Shown here in pieces: positions 15,409 to 23,859 of a DNA stretch of 64,000 bases. The stretch comes from Crocosphaera chwakensis CCY0110 (GTDB taxonomy: Bacteria > Cyanobacteriota > Cyanobacteriia > Cyanobacteriales > Microcystaceae): NCBI RefSeq assembly GCF_000169335.1, contig NZ_AAXW01000012.1, forward strand, positions 62,001-126,000, written 5' to 3'. The position numbers and the translations under genes are program-made. A model generated the notes under the pieces. It worked only from the letters and a program-made list of their open reading frames with translations, had not been told where the DNA came from and searched no databases. Numbering within the stretch: position 1 is the first letter of the stretch; every line of letters starts with the position of its first letter.

Positions 15409-16739
15409 ATGATGACTTTATCTTCTGTTCGTCCTGCTAAAATTACTACTGTTTTACCTGGTTCTATTGCTGAAGAGGTGGGCTTTGAAGTGGGGGATGC
15501 TATTGTTTCTATCAATGGTACAAAACCCCGTGATTTAATTGATTATAATTATTTGTGTGCTGATGAATTTTTAGAGTTAGAGGTATTAGATAATCAGGGA
15601 AATATTCATCACGTCGAAATAGAAAAGACTACGATGATAATTTAGGTTTAGAATTTGCAACCGCGTTATTTGATGGTTTAATTCAATGTAATAATCATTG
15701 TCCTTTCTGTTTTATTGATCAACAACCCCCTGGAAAACGAGATAGTTTATATTTTAAAGATGATGATTATCGCTTAAGTTTTCTTTATGGCAGTTATCTA
15801 ACTTTAACGAATTTAACCCAAAAAGAATGGCAACGCATCGAAGCCATGCGGTTATCTCCTTTATTTGTTTCGGTACACGCAACGGAACCTGAGATTAGAA
15901 TTAGACTACTAAAAAATGAACGGGCTGGACAAATAAAAGAACAGTTTAAATGGTTTCAAGAAAGACGGCTACAAATTCATGCTCAAGTGGTAGTTTGTCC
16001 TGGTATTAATGACGGTGTTCATTTGGAGAGAACATTAAAAGATTTATCTGAGTTTCATTCAGGAGAAATTCCCACCATTATATCAGCAGCAGTGGTTCCT
16101 GTCGGATTAACTAAGTTTCGTCCCACAGAAGATGAATTAATTCCCGTTAGTCAAGAAAAGGCTAGAGAAGTTATTCAACAAGTGCAAAGTTTACAAAAAG
16201 AATTTTATCAAAAATTTAATAGTAATTTTGCTTGGTTAGCCGATGAATGGTTTTTAATCGCCCAAGAAGAATTACCCCCAGAATCTCATTATGAAGATTA
16301 TCCCCAAATTGGTAACGGAGTGGGATCAATTCGTCGATTTATTAAGGAGTTTCATGATACAGCTAAACAGTTATTACCGCACAAAATAGATGAGAAAAAA
16401 ACCTTGACTTGGATAGTGGGTAACGCTGTAGAAAAGGCATTTCAACCCTTAGTCAAACAGTTAAGTGAAGTAGAAAATCTAACCATTAATTTAGCTGCTT
16501 TGAATAGTAACTATTGGGGGCAAGAAATTACAGTTACAGGGTTATTAACCGGAGAAGATATTGTTTCGCAATTGAGGGATAAGAACTTAGGAGATGGAAT
16601 TTTATTACCTTCTATTATGTTAAAACAACACGATACAGTATTTCTAGATGATATGACCGTCGATGAAGTATCTAAAACCTTAAACACTTCTATGATTATT
16701 GTTAATGGTATTTCTGATTTGATTATGAATTGTTGTTAA
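15409..16739 (+). pseudogene. DUF512/cyanobacterial FeS-protein gene with one frameshift
   Basis: The full reading would be ~443 aa. Part 1 (15409-15625) is a PDZ-like domain: SVRPAKITTVLPGSIAEEVG, FEVGDAIVSINGTKP. After a run of four A (15623-15626) the frame shifts. The other frame gives EKDYDDNLGLEFATALFDGL, then QCNNHCPFCFIDQ with the CxxxCxxC cluster motif of radical-SAM-like proteins, then a long DUF512 C-terminus to 16739 (VVVCPGINDGVHLERTL, PVGLTKFRP, and a C-terminal domain with TGLLTGEDI). Restoring one A would rejoin the frames exactly. So it is either a real recent frameshift, a phase-variable A-run or an assembly error. The family is cyanobacteria-wide; its reaction is unknown. 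Confidence 0.8.
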
Positions 16740-17094
16740 ACAGTTGGGCATAAATAAAAAATTCTATTGATTCCTAAGTCTTACCTTATAGTTAACTTTA
16801 ATATTATCCAACCCCTGAACGTAATTTCCGTGTTAGGGAAAATACTGATTGTTAAGAATTTATATTTTGATTTTTACGCATTTTTACAGATGAGTCAGTG
16901 ATAACTTTGATAATTAAAAGGGTATTTTAAAAATATAAGCCACATAGCTGGACTTGGCTGTTGATGTTGGTCTGTAAAATCAACAGATAAACAACTATCT
17001 AGAAAATAGTTTTTGTCAAACTATTTGTATTTCTACGGTTAAACATTTAACCCTAAGCCAAAAATTTCAATATTGTTGATAGGTACTATTAACT
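16740..17094. other. Spacer upstream of the PilX-like gene
   Basis: 355 bases with no gene. A perfect 8-bp hairpin CTGTTGAT / ATCAACAG lies at 16958-16986. Otherwise AT-rich with no recognised operator or RNA. Confidence 0.5.
16958..16986. other. 8-bp hairpin in spacer
   Basis: CTGTTGAT (16958-16965) and ATCAACAG (16979-16986) around a 13-base loop, about 110 bases before the PilX-like start. No T-run follows. Role unknown. Confidence 0.35.
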
Positions 17095-18453
17095 ATGATT
17101 TCTAAATATTTAACGTTCTTCTTCTATTTCACTACTAAAAAATATAACTCTAATAGAGGTTTTGCACTATTTATGGTGATGGTATTGGGAACTGTTGGCA
17201 CCGTTGCAACAGCAGCTTTGCTTGCGCGAAGCAGCAATCTCGGTAATAATGTCGAAACATCCATTACCATTGGTCAACAGAATTTAAGTGTAGCTGAGAC
17301 AGCCAAAGTTAACCTTCAAGCCTTATTAATTGAACATAATCAATTACTTGAATATAATTTAGATGATTGGGAAAAATACTTAACATCTTCTAATATGTCT
17401 GAGAAATCCCGTGAGTTTAATCATAATTTACGTTTATGCAAAAAAGAAGCGAATTGGAAAAACACAAAAGAGAGAATTTTAGAATTAGCTCAACATAAGA
17501 CTATTGATGTACCGATGGGGAAATTTTCTCTCCTCGATTTTCAAAAAGTTGATAGAAATGAAATTTTAGCGACAATTAAAACTCAAAATACAGAGGAAAA
17601 GCAGTCACAATACGAGATAGATATTAGTTTTAGTGATAATTATTTATCAAAGTCTGTTCCCGTATTATGGTTAATCGGAGAACAGCAAATTGATGGAATT
17701 GGAAACGCTAAAGTAAATGGAAATTTGTGGGCAAATGACTGTAGTTTTCCTGTTGAAAAAACTAATTTAATGGAAGTTGATGGATATCAGGCAAAATATA
17801 CAGCAATTAAAATGCCTGACTTACCTGATTTAGAAGCAATTAAAGAGAGATTACCAGAAAATCACTATTTTCCATCAACAGCAGAAGAACAAAAAATCCA
17901 AGATCAAGAAGATAAAATTTCTTTAAAGTTACCACGGTTAGAAGATAAACCCACAAAAAAGGAAGGAGAAAAAAATGTCTATGAATATTTCATTAATAAT
18001 CTCGAAGACATAGATTCATTGATAGTTAATTCTGATTTTAAAAATGAATCTATCATTGTTTTATATGTTGTTGGAGATATTAATATATCTGAAATTGTTC
18101 ATAAATGCGAGTCATCTAATCCTTGTTCCCCTGAAAATTTAATGATTGTTGCTTATGAAGAAGCTAAAATGTGTTTACAATTTGATAATTTATCCGCTTT
18201 TATTGTTGCACCTCACTATAAATTAGGTATCAAAAACAACAACCCTAATCAAGAATCGGCTAAATTTACTGGTAGTATTTGGACTAATAAATTATTAACG
18301 ACAGGAGATTGTGGAAGCGAAGAAGTGGAATTTTCTGAAGCTTGGGAATGGGGTGATTTGCCCAATGAATTTCAATCCCTTCATCCTACTCCTAAACTCA
18401 TTCAAGTCAATTTAAAAGAGTCTATTCAATCTGATATTTCAACAGAACACTAA
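17095..18453 (+). CDS. PilX/GspK-like pilin-assembly protein
   Basis: 452 aa. After a 21-residue basic leader (MISKYLTFFFYFTTKKYNSN, R) comes G-FALFMVMVLGTVGTVATAALL, a prepilin-peptidase-type leader and hydrophobic helix (residues 22-44), followed by AR.S..GN.VETSITIGQQNLSVAETAK, the start pattern of PilX-type proteins. The rest is a soluble, mostly beta, extracytoplasmic domain with several cysteines. Position 5 after the presumed cut is Met, not Glu, as in GspK-type minor pilins that start assembly at the tip. There are no other pilin genes next to it, so the role in type IV pili is an inference from the N-terminus. Confidence 0.6.
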   Translation: MISKYLTFFFYFTTKKYNSNRGFALFMVMVLGTVGTVATAALLARSSNLGNNVETSITIGQQNLSVAETAKVNLQALLIEHNQLLEYNLDDWEKYLTSSNMSEKSREFNHNLRLCKKEANWKNTKERILELAQHKTIDVPMGKFSLLDFQKVDRNEILATIKTQNTEEKQSQYEIDISFSDNYLSKSVPVLWLIGEQQIDGIGNAKVNGNLWANDCSFPVEKTNLMEVDGYQAKYTAIKMPDLPDLEAIKERLPENHYFPSTAEEQKIQDQEDKISLKLPRLEDKPTKKEGEKNVYEYFINNLEDIDSLIVNSDFKNESIIVLYVVGDINISEIVHKCESSNPCSPENLMIVAYEEAKMCLQFDNLSAFIVAPHYKLGIKNNNPNQESAKFTGSIWTNKLLTTGDCGSEEVEFSEAWEWGDLPNEFQSLHPTPKLIQVNLKESIQSDISTEH

Positions 18454-18461
18454 GTTGTCTA

Positions 18462-18535
18462 AAACTCATATCTTGCACCTTCGATAAAATTAGCTAGTAG
18501 AGGATAGGCAAGAGACAAAATACAAAAGGCAATAG
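18462..18535. repeat. Dispersed repeat, copy B
   Basis: ACTCATATCTTGCACCTTCG, then ATAAAATTAGCTAGTAGAGG and a purine-rich GGCAA tail. It is homologous to the segment at 1488-1560, and its first 24 bases recur inverted at 22691-22714. Confidence 0.55.
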
Positions 18536-18673
18536 GACTTTATTGTGAGTTAAATTGCTTTATAATTGACTGTCTTCTTTTGAGTTATTAAGTTTTCTTG
18601 TACGAGTGCAAGATGTCAGTAGAAGAGAATTTTACATTGATCTTCGTCTAAGATGCGGGTATTTTTTTAGAAT

Positions 18674-20011
18674 TTATAGATGAAGGCTTGTTTCACCATT
18701 TTTGTGAAAACTATAAGTTATACCTGCGATCGCTGATAATAATAACCAACCAATTAAATTAACTCTTAAATCAAAAATACTCACATCCAAAAAATTGAAA
18801 ATGATACACAAACTAAAAGCGACTAGATAGGTGAATAATAGTAAAAAATTGGCTTCATTTTCAGAAAAATTTTTTGTTTTTTTGTTTTTTTCTGATTTTT
18901 TAAATTTTTGATAGATTCCAGTCATTAATATCACAGCTTTAGCTAAAATGATGCCCACTAAGCCACTAAATAATAAAGTCCCAATTATGCCAATTTCTGC
19001 CAATAACATTAAAAATAAATTATGAGGATGACCCATCCAAACATTCATTTCTTCTTGATAAACAGGTGTAAAATTTCGTAGTCCCCAACCCCACAAAGGA
19101 CGCTGTAACATCATCTTCCAAGCGACACCCCATTGAGTGGTTCGTAAGGCGGTAACATAACGATCATCGTACAATTCATCCGTCAATCTTGCCCAAAAAT
19201 AACTAGGAACAATTTGACGCATAAAATCTTGATAAACAGGAATCCAAGCAGCCCAAATAACCACAAAGATAACCAGCAAAACACTAATAATAATCCAATA
19301 CCAACGTAAATAAATAGCAAACGCCATTAAACCTACAATAGCTAGTCCCCAGGCACTCCTAGAATTGGTTAAAATCAAAGCTATTCCATTAAATAAAATC
19401 GCCACAGTTAGAATCAATAATTTCTCATTGATCCGATTATTTTTAATAATAGGACTACGACGATAATGTAAAATCCATAAACCGATGGATAAAGTAAACC
19501 CTATCACCAAAAAAAAGGCTAACGTATTCGCATACATTAACAAAGAAGACATCCTACCATCAGGATTACCATAAGCAATCATTTTTATTCCAATAAAATG
19601 TAAGAATAAGGGGGTTTCCCAACCTGCAAATAACTGCATAAACCCCAAAAAACACACAGGAATAGATGTTAAGACTAACCACCAAGCCAGTTGATATAAT
19701 CGCCGAAAGCTATTGAAAAAAAAGGGAAAAGATGCTATCATCAGAAAAGATGGTAAAAAGTTCCCTAACCCTTCTAAACTATAGCGAGAATGAACCGCTA
19801 AGAAGGAAGATAAAATTAACCAAACAAAGAGAAGTCCCCAACCCCAATTAATTGGGTGTGTAATGATTTTTTTGAATTTTTGTTGCCATAAACCCAATAA
19901 AGCAAGACCAAGGGCAGTGGCTCCAAAGTCAGCTGAAAAAGGCAAAAGAAACACCCCAAACTTGAGGGTATTCCCTAACCAATGAACTTTATTTTTATTT
20001 AATTGATTCAT
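18674..20011 (-). CDS. O-antigen ligase / Wzy_C-family membrane protein
   Basis: 445 aa with about 11 membrane helices. Family members ligate or polymerise surface polysaccharides on the periplasmic side. Seen: repeated aromatic-rich helices, LTNSRSAWGLAIVGLMAFAI with the conserved Arg region, a large periplasmic loop (about 255-325) and GHPHNLFLMLLAEIGIIG, the signature His-containing motif of the Wzy_C/WaaL family. The C-terminus ends in a Lys-rich linker (KKSEKNKKTKNF) and two helices. IctB-like proteins of cyanobacteria belong to the same family but show other motifs. Substrate unknown. It is preceded, 52 bases upstream, by the YaaW-family gene on the same strand. Confidence 0.85.
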   Translation of the reverse strand: MNQLNKNKVHWLGNTLKFGVFLLPFSADFGATALGLALLGLWQQKFKKIITHPINWGWGLLFVWLILSSFLAVHSRYSLEGLGNFLPSFLMIASFPFFFNSFRRLYQLAWWLVLTSIPVCFLGFMQLFAGWETPLFLHFIGIKMIAYGNPDGRMSSLLMYANTLAFFLVIGFTLSIGLWILHYRRSPIIKNNRINEKLLILTVAILFNGIALILTNSRSAWGLAIVGLMAFAIYLRWYWIIISVLLVIFVVIWAAWIPVYQDFMRQIVPSYFWARLTDELYDDRYVTALRTTQWGVAWKMMLQRPLWGWGLRNFTPVYQEEMNVWMGHPHNLFLMLLAEIGIIGTLLFSGLVGIILAKAVILMTGIYQKFKKSEKNKKTKNFSENEANFLLLFTYLVAFSLCIIFNFLDVSIFDLRVNLIGWLLLSAIAGITYSFHKNGETSLHL

Positions 20012-20063
20012 GGGAAAGAAAGTTATCTTGATGATTAACTATTGATTATTGATTATTAGTTAG

Positions 20064-20912
20064 TTAATAAGCAAGTTCCCAAGTTTCGGTACGAGTTAGG
20101 CGAATTTGAGCAAGGGCAAAAATAACAGGAATAATACGGCCATAGTTAGTAGCGATCGCTCGCCAACCCAGATCAGCTAAAAACCAACCCCACAACACAG
20201 GGCCAACAAAAGATAAAACCCCTCTAACCACGCCATAACGGGCTGCTGTCATCGTCATTCCTCGTCGTGCGGTATTAACTGCCACTTGGTTAGCCACAGC
20301 AGCACCACCACGAATCATAGCTTGTTGAGCTACTTGGTAACGGGCAAAATGCAGAGCAAACTGTTGAGCAATATGTTTAAGTAATAAAGGTTTAACAATG
20401 GAATTAACGGCAAAAGCACTGCTACCCTTTAACACAAGGTTCATGGGATTATGTTGCAGTTGCACCGGCAAAGCATCAGGAATATTTGATTTGGCTAGAG
20501 ATGCTTGTATTTGTGTCATCAAGCTATTCTGTTGAGCAGGAGGTAAATTTTTCCAAGCTTTTCCCAATAAATTCAAGAAAATATCCGCTTCAATATCGAT
20601 AGTGGACATTTCATTAGAATAAGGAATTTTCAGATAGTGACAAACACGAATTAAAGTCTGACGATAACTAAACCTTTTCGTTTTACGTTTTAGTACCGTT
20701 AACCCGTCGGAGGCCAAAAAACGGAACCTTGCCTCAATTTTATCTAACCATTGATCCCAGTCCTGACTTTCTACCTCAATGGGATCAGGAGTTTGTAAAT
20801 AATCAAGAGGATTAAATTTACGGCAAAAGAGAACTTGAGTTAACTGACGTAATTCCTCTTCTGTAGCCATTTCTAAGGCTGATCGCAGTTCATCCAAAAT
20901 CAGTCCCTCCAA
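20064..20912 (-). CDS. YaaW/UPF0174-family protein
   Basis: 282 aa. The middle part resembles E. coli YaaW: LKIPYSNEMSTIDIEADIF, LLGKAWKNLPPAQQNSLMTQI and an Ala/Gly-rich hydrophobic C-terminus with TMTAARYGVVRGVLSFVGPV. The N-terminus (ILDELRSALEMATEEELRQL) fits the DUF3944-type helix found in the same proteins. Two hydrophobic stretches near the C-terminus could insert in a membrane. The function of the family is unknown. The gene precedes the O-antigen ligase gene by 52 bases and they may share a transcript. Confidence 0.7.
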   Translation of the reverse strand: MEGLILDELRSALEMATEEELRQLTQVLFCRKFNPLDYLQTPDPIEVESQDWDQWLDKIEARFRFLASDGLTVLKRKTKRFSYRQTLIRVCHYLKIPYSNEMSTIDIEADIFLNLLGKAWKNLPPAQQNSLMTQIQASLAKSNIPDALPVQLQHNPMNLVLKGSSAFAVNSIVKPLLLKHIAQQFALHFARYQVAQQAMIRGGAAVANQVAVNTARRGMTMTAARYGVVRGVLSFVGPVLWGWFLADLGWRAIATNYGRIIPVIFALAQIRLTRTETWELAY

Positions 20913-21108
20913 ACAGGGTATTAATTAGTATGATTTTCCTAATAGCTTATTGTGCCACAGTCAGGAAATCACTTCTCTTATCATACATATCTTAACTTGT
21001 CTTTGCAGTATTAAGCTTAGTTTACCCTTTAAGGTTTCAAAAAGAACCCCTAACTTTAGAAATTGGATTCCTTTAATTACTCAGTAAAAACAGTCTATTA
21101 TTTTTTGC

Positions 21109-21418
21109 TTAACCTCGTGTGTACTCTTGCTCATGAGCATAATTCTTAATAGTTTCATCACTCACTTCTAAGGCGGGGGGATATTGTTCAAGACGACGCT
21201 TATGACCCCTATTAAGATCAAATAGGAATAACATTTGTACTCACTGCCAAGGTTAGAAGATGAGAGATAATTTGTCTTTGGATGCGAGTATATTGTAGAT
21301 AATTTTCTAGATTAATTCCTGGAATAAAATTAGCTTGAGCTTGAGCTAAAAGGTTCGGTATGGATGAACAACAATGTAAAATTACTTCACTACCAATAAT
21401 TTCCATTTGCTTCTCCAA
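21109..21418 (-). pseudogene. Small gene of unknown function, probably frameshifted
   Basis: Two overlapping minus-strand frames make sense together. The first, from ATG 21418, gives 66 aa: MEIIGSEVILHCCSSIPNLL, QANFIPGINLENYLQYTRIQ and HLLTLAVSTNVIPI. The second, ending at 21109, gives DLNRGHKRRLEQYPPALEVS then DETIKNYAHEQEYTRG. Removing one T in the TTT near 21222 would fuse them as NVIPIDLNRGHKRR. Codon composition and the hydrophilic, protein-like second half argue that both are real. I do not recognise the family. Nothing nearby suggests a role. Confidence 0.4.
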
Positions 21419-21799
21419 TTATTATTTGTTCTAACAATATAGGTAGATCATAGGAAACCCGACTCTAATCATTCGTCTATCGAAAGTATTAAATTCCTCT
21501 TTAACTTAGTTTTACTTACATTTTTCACTAATTATCCACTAAGACAGTTATTAGTGATGATGTTTGACTCTTACTTGATTTAATTATTTATTTTCAATAT
21601 AAAAATCAAAAACGATTAATTTTAGCCTATTTTCCTAGTTTATTGTCTAATTATACAGTTTTTTACCTTATATCAACCTTCTAAATCCTCTTAAATTAAT
21701 CACAAACTACTCTTATTTCTCCTCTAACACTATTCAGAAATACCCCATTCAGACTAAACTAGAAGTTTGCAAAATAATTGTTGATGTAGATTATTGAAA
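21419..21799. other. Spacer upstream of tpiA
   Basis: 381 AT-rich bases between the divergent small gene and tpiA. I see no ORF, repeat or recognised operator in it. Confidence 0.4.
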
Positions 21800-22531
21800 A
21801 TGGCTGTAGGAAAAATTATCATTGCAGGTAACTGGAAAATGCACAAAACTCAGGCCGAAGCCTTAGAGTTTTTAACAGTATTAAAATCAAAAGTAGAAGA
21901 GACAGACGAAGCCAGAGAAATTGTTCTCTGTGTCCCCTTTACAACCCTTAGCATCCTCTCCAAAAGCTTGCACGGCGGAAAAGTTCGTTTAGGGGCCCAA
22001 AACATCCACTGGGAGGATAAAGGGGCTTACACCGGCGAAATTTCCGGACCAATGTTAACGGAGTTGAGTGTAGATTATGTGGTTATCGGTCATAGTGAAC
22101 GTCGTCAATACTTTGGAGAAACAGACGAAACCGCCAATTTACGGGTTATTACTGCCCAACGTCACGGCCTTACCCCTATTCTCTGTGTAGGAGAAACTAA
22201 ACAACAACGGGACGCAGGAGAAGCTGAAAGCGTAATTATTAAGCAGTTGCAAAAAGGCTTAGTCAATGTAGACCAGAGCAAATTAGTAATTGCCTATGAA
22301 CCCATTTGGGCTATTGGAACAGGAGATACCTGTGACGCGACAGAAGCTAACCGTATTATCCGTGTCATCCGTGATCAATTATCTAATAAAAATGTCACTA
22401 TTCAATATGGGGGTTCAGTGAAACCAAATAATATTGACGAAATTATGGCCCAGTCTGATATTGATGGGGCTTTAGTTGGGGGTGCTAGTTTAGATCCAGT
22501 TAGTTTTGCCCGTATTGTTAATTATCAATAA
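21800..22531 (+). CDS. tpiA: Triosephosphate isomerase
   Basis: 243 aa from ATG 21800 (a TTG in frame 6 bases earlier is less likely). It interconverts dihydroxyacetone phosphate and glyceraldehyde 3-phosphate in the Calvin cycle and glycolysis. All catalytic elements are present: GNWKMHK (Asn/Lys), GHSERRQYFGE (electrophilic His), AYEPIWAIGTG (base Glu plus flexible loop) and QYGGSVKPNN (phosphate loop). Full length and typical. It stands upstream of folP, separated by a 220-base repeat-rich spacer. Confidence 0.97.
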   Translation: MAVGKIIIAGNWKMHKTQAEALEFLTVLKSKVEETDEAREIVLCVPFTTLSILSKSLHGGKVRLGAQNIHWEDKGAYTGEISGPMLTELSVDYVVIGHSERRQYFGETDETANLRVITAQRHGLTPILCVGETKQQRDAGEAESVIIKQLQKGLVNVDQSKLVIAYEPIWAIGTGDTCDATEANRIIRVIRDQLSNKNVTIQYGGSVKPNNIDEIMAQSDIDGALVGGASLDPVSFARIVNYQ

Positions 22532-22647
22532 GTTTTTTAAGGCAAAAGGCAAGAGGCAAGAGTCAACTGTTTTTCTGCCTTCTTCTAAAGGGTTTTTAAC
22601 ACTTTTTAGCAGTTAGGCTTAATAATAAAATTCTTTTGCCTATTGCC

Positions 22648-22670
22648 ATCCCTCCTTTTAAAGGGGGGAT
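22648..22670. repeat. Long palindrome in spacer
   Basis: ATCCCTCCTTT and AAAGGGGGGAT pair over 11 bp with one G-U wobble and almost no loop. It sits between tpiA and folP next to short AGGCAA-type repeats. It is probably part of a palindromic repeat family, perhaps with terminator activity. Confidence 0.45.
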
Positions 22671-22690
22671 AGGGCGAGTTAGAGAAGGAA

Positions 22691-22714
22691 TTATCGAAGG
22701 TGCAAGATATGACT
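22691..22714. repeat. Dispersed repeat, inverted partial copy
   Basis: ATTATCGAAGGTGCAAGATA followed by TGAC is the reverse complement of the outer part of the 18462 repeat (CATATCTTGCACCTTCGAT), identical over about 20 bases. Confidence 0.55.
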
Positions 22715-22754
22715 TTTACACAAATAAAAACGGCTTTTAATAATTAATATAAAA

Positions 22755-23600
22755 ATGAATAATTTAAGCATTAGAAATACTATTTTTAACTGGGGAAAAC
22801 GCACTTATTTAATGGGAATATTAAATGTGACTCCCGATAGTTTTAGTGATGGGGGAGACTTTAATAGTGTTGAAACAGCTTTATTTCAAGCAGAAAAAAT
22901 GATTAAATCTGGTGTAGATATTATTGATATTGGTGGCCAATCAACTCGTCCAGGTGCTGAAGCAATTACCCTAGAAGAAGAGTTAAAACGAGTCATTCCT
23001 ATTATACAAAAATTACGTCAAAATCATTCGATTCCTATTTCTATTGATACCACCAGATCCCAAGTGGCACAAGCGGCTATTGAAGCAGGGGCAGATATGG
23101 TTAACGATATTTCTGGGGGAAGTTTTGATCAAAAAATGTTTTCAACGGTAGCTAATTTAGACGTTCCTATCATTATTATGCACATTCGAGGAATGCCTAA
23201 AACGATGCAACAAAACACTGATTATAATGACTTAGTTAATGAGATCATAGACTGGTTGAAAAGTCAAATAAATCAAGCCCTTGAAGCAGGAATTAATCAG
23301 CATAAAATTATCATTGATCCTGGCATTGGCTTCGCTAAAAATTATCAACAAAATATAAAATTATTACAGAATTTATCTAAGTTTCACAGTTTAAATTGCC
23401 CTATATTAGTCGGAGTTTCTCGTAAAAGTTTTATCGGACATATTTTAAACCAAAAAGACCCCAAAAAAAGAGTCTGGGGAACCGCCGCCGCTTGTTGTCG
23501 TGCGATCGCTTCTCAAGCTGATATTTTACGGGTTCATGATGTCCCAGAAATAAAAGATGTTGCTCAAGTGGCCGATCAGATTTGGCGTAATAATAATTAA
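22755..23600 (+). CDS. folP: Dihydropteroate synthase
   Basis: 281 aa. It condenses dihydropterin pyrophosphate with p-aminobenzoate in folate synthesis. Seen: MGILNVTPDSFSDGG (pterin/pyrophosphate loop), DIIDIGGQSTRPGA, SIDTTRSQVAQAAIEAG, MVNDISGG, IIIDPGIGFAKNYQQN, and VGVSRKSFIGHI with the conserved Ser-Arg-Lys. It starts at ATG 22755 and is monofunctional, without a fused HPPK domain. Intact. Confidence 0.96.
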   Translation: MNNLSIRNTIFNWGKRTYLMGILNVTPDSFSDGGDFNSVETALFQAEKMIKSGVDIIDIGGQSTRPGAEAITLEEELKRVIPIIQKLRQNHSIPISIDTTRSQVAQAAIEAGADMVNDISGGSFDQKMFSTVANLDVPIIIMHIRGMPKTMQQNTDYNDLVNEIIDWLKSQINQALEAGINQHKIIIDPGIGFAKNYQQNIKLLQNLSKFHSLNCPILVGVSRKSFIGHILNQKDPKKRVWGTAAACCRAIASQADILRVHDVPEIKDVAQVADQIWRNNN

Positions 23601-23859
23601 TGAATAATTAAGACAATATTACCTTTTGCTTCCTGCTTTCTGCCTTTTCCGAAAGGCTGTTAAGATTAATTAAAATTAAACAACCACAAAGTTGCGAAAA
23701 TTCCCCTCAAACCCAGTCACCATAAGGCTGAGAGTCTCTAGATGTCTTATGTAACATTATTTAAGCAGACGCTCAATAAACGCAACAACTTTGAGACAAT
23801 CAAAAACAGCTTATCAGCGTGTCATTATCACGTCTTATTTAACACATTAGGAGAACCCT

